Source of the DNA: Lachnospiraceae bacterium
GTDB taxonomy: Bacteria > Bacillota > Clostridia > Lachnospirales > Lachnospiraceae
DNA: 7,666 bases
Assembly: GCA_024691145.1 (NCBI GenBank)
Contig: JAILNW010000448.1
Coordinates: 1 to 7,666 of the forward strand
Direction: 5' to 3'
Shown here: positions 7,129-7,666 of the stretch, piece by piece
Layout: each line of letters opens with the position of its first letter
How positions within the stretch are numbered: position 1 is the first letter of the stretch
The notes under the pieces: model-generated
Database searches by the model: none
Told to the model about the DNA's origin: nothing
Seen by the model: the letters and a program-made list of their open reading frames with translations, nothing else
Program-made: the position numbers and the translations under genes

Positions 7129-7666
7129 GAAAAGAGTTAGTCACAGAGTTATAGGCAGATATCTTGCAGGAAAGAAACTTTCTGATAAGACTTTTGGTTG
7201 CAGACTTGCATTTATGGTTGGAAACAGTATTCCTGATTATATATATGCATCTTATTTGAAGGGATGGAAGATTAAGAAACTTAGAGGACATAATTTCCCT
7301 AACTGTTATAAATATCTTGATAAGTTAGAGGCTAAGATAGACAAAAAGTTTAATAAAGAGAAGTACTCAAAGTTATGGTACTGTTTTAAGATGGGTGTGT
7401 TTATGCATTATACAACAGATGCATTCACATATGCCCATAATAATTATTTTGAAGGCAATATCCATCAGCACAGATTATATGAGGCCATGCTTCATGCTCA
7501 TTTTATGGATGTTATTGAAGACAACAAGCAGAGAGAGTATTATAATACTTATGGTGATACAGATGTTGTAAGTTGTCTTAAGAGGCTTCATGACAAGTAT
7601 GAGAGAGAAGAGCGCTGTGTTGAGGTTGATACAAGTTATATATTTGAAGCCATTAATATGATTATG
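7127..7666 (+). CDS. Zinc-dependent phospholipase C-like protein, 3' end cut by window edge
   Basis: The frame is open for 180 codons from ATG 7127 to the last base with no stop, so the C-terminus is missing. The protein matches the short zinc-dependent PLC family of clostridia (PF00882-type): GNSIPDY (32-38), GHNF (54-57), HYTTDAFTYAHN (94-105) and HRLYE (115-119). Its histidines and acidic residues fall in the order and partly the spacing of the metal ligands of Bacillus cereus phospholipase C: H6, D37, H55, H94-x3-D98-x5-H104, then H115-x3-E119, against H14, D55, H69, H118, D122, H128, H142, E146. A tri-zinc hydrolase site acting on a phosphodiester or phospholipid is therefore likely. There is no signal peptide; the N-terminus is MKRVSHRVIG. 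The secreted enzymes use a mature N-terminal Trp as a ligand, which this protein lacks, so it is probably intracellular with an unproven substrate. It has its own promoter and is divergent from the protease. Confidence 0.82.
   Translation, partial: MKRVSHRVIGRYLAGKKLSDKTFGCRLAFMVGNSIPDYIYASYLKGWKIKKLRGHNFPNCYKYLDKLEAKIDKKFNKEKYSKLWYCFKMGVFMHYTTDAFTYAHNNYFEGNIHQHRLYEAMLHAHFMDVIEDNKQREYYNTYGDTDVVSCLKRLHDKYEREERCVEVDTSYIFEAINMIM

Larger units (their letters stand above)
7101..7130 (+). other. Nine-codon mini-ORF overlapping the next start codon (possible leader peptide)
   Basis: ATG at 7101 opens a nine-codon frame (MRDYIGGII) whose TGA stop (7128-7130) overlaps the phospholipase-like ATG as ATGA. 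A weak AAGGG lies at 7087-7091, 9 bases upstream. It could couple translation to the main gene, but a frame this short arises easily by chance, and here it is partly a by-product of a local 14-base repeat. Confidence 0.2.

Noticed and set aside
7109..7291. A 60-codon - strand frame at the right end
   Set aside because: It is antisense to the phospholipase-like coding sequence, whose ribosome binding site and metal-ligand motifs make that strand the real one.
1..7666. CRISPR arrays, tRNA or rRNA genes, insertion sequences and attachment sites
   Set aside because: I saw no regularly spaced repeats, tRNA-like cloverleaf, transposase or terminal inverted repeats. Repeated GATAAG/ATTAAG words in the SMC-like gene reflect Lys/Asp/Glu-rich coiled-coil codons.

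Overview
The window reads as chromosomal DNA from a low-GC, anaerobic Firmicute, most likely a gut-type clostridium of the Lachnospiraceae. This rests on A/T-rich codon use, strong AGGAGG-type ribosome binding sites, a Csp-type subtilase and a short zinc-dependent phospholipase C-type protein, both common in that group. It is inferred from protein style, not from a marker gene.

Left part (1-5145, + strand): two tightly spaced genes. The first is cut by the left window edge and looks like a small winged-helix, MksE/JetB-type subunit (resembling DUF6063 proteins). Its stop codon is embedded in the ribosome binding site of the second gene, a 1506-residue SMC-like ATPase with a Walker A motif at the N-terminus, long coiled-coil arms around a central hinge-like globule, and signature and Walker B motifs at the C-terminus. 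Together they look like the SMC and accessory subunits of a Wadjet/MksBEF/MukBEF-type DNA-loading complex, a class that in defence islands removes circular plasmids. A kleisin (JetA/MksF) and nuclease (JetD) are not in the window. Nothing of the system lies downstream of the ATPase, so they must lie upstream if present.

Middle (5146-6909): an 18-bp convergent junction holds a hairpin whose loop is the stop codon of the opposing gene. That gene, on the - strand, is an intact Csp-like serine protease (subtilase) with its triad Asp/His/Ser, a prodomain, a jelly-roll-like insertion and no signal peptide.

Right part (6910-7666): a divergent regulatory region of about 220 bp carries a good promoter in each direction, a perfect 17-bp palindrome, overlapping 10-bp-period direct repeats and a second inverted repeat on the protease promoter. 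It then leads into a + strand gene, cut by the right edge, for a zinc-dependent phospholipase C-like protein with the full metal-ligand pattern. The left pair forms one system. The protease and phospholipase genes share only a control region and have no evident functional tie to it.
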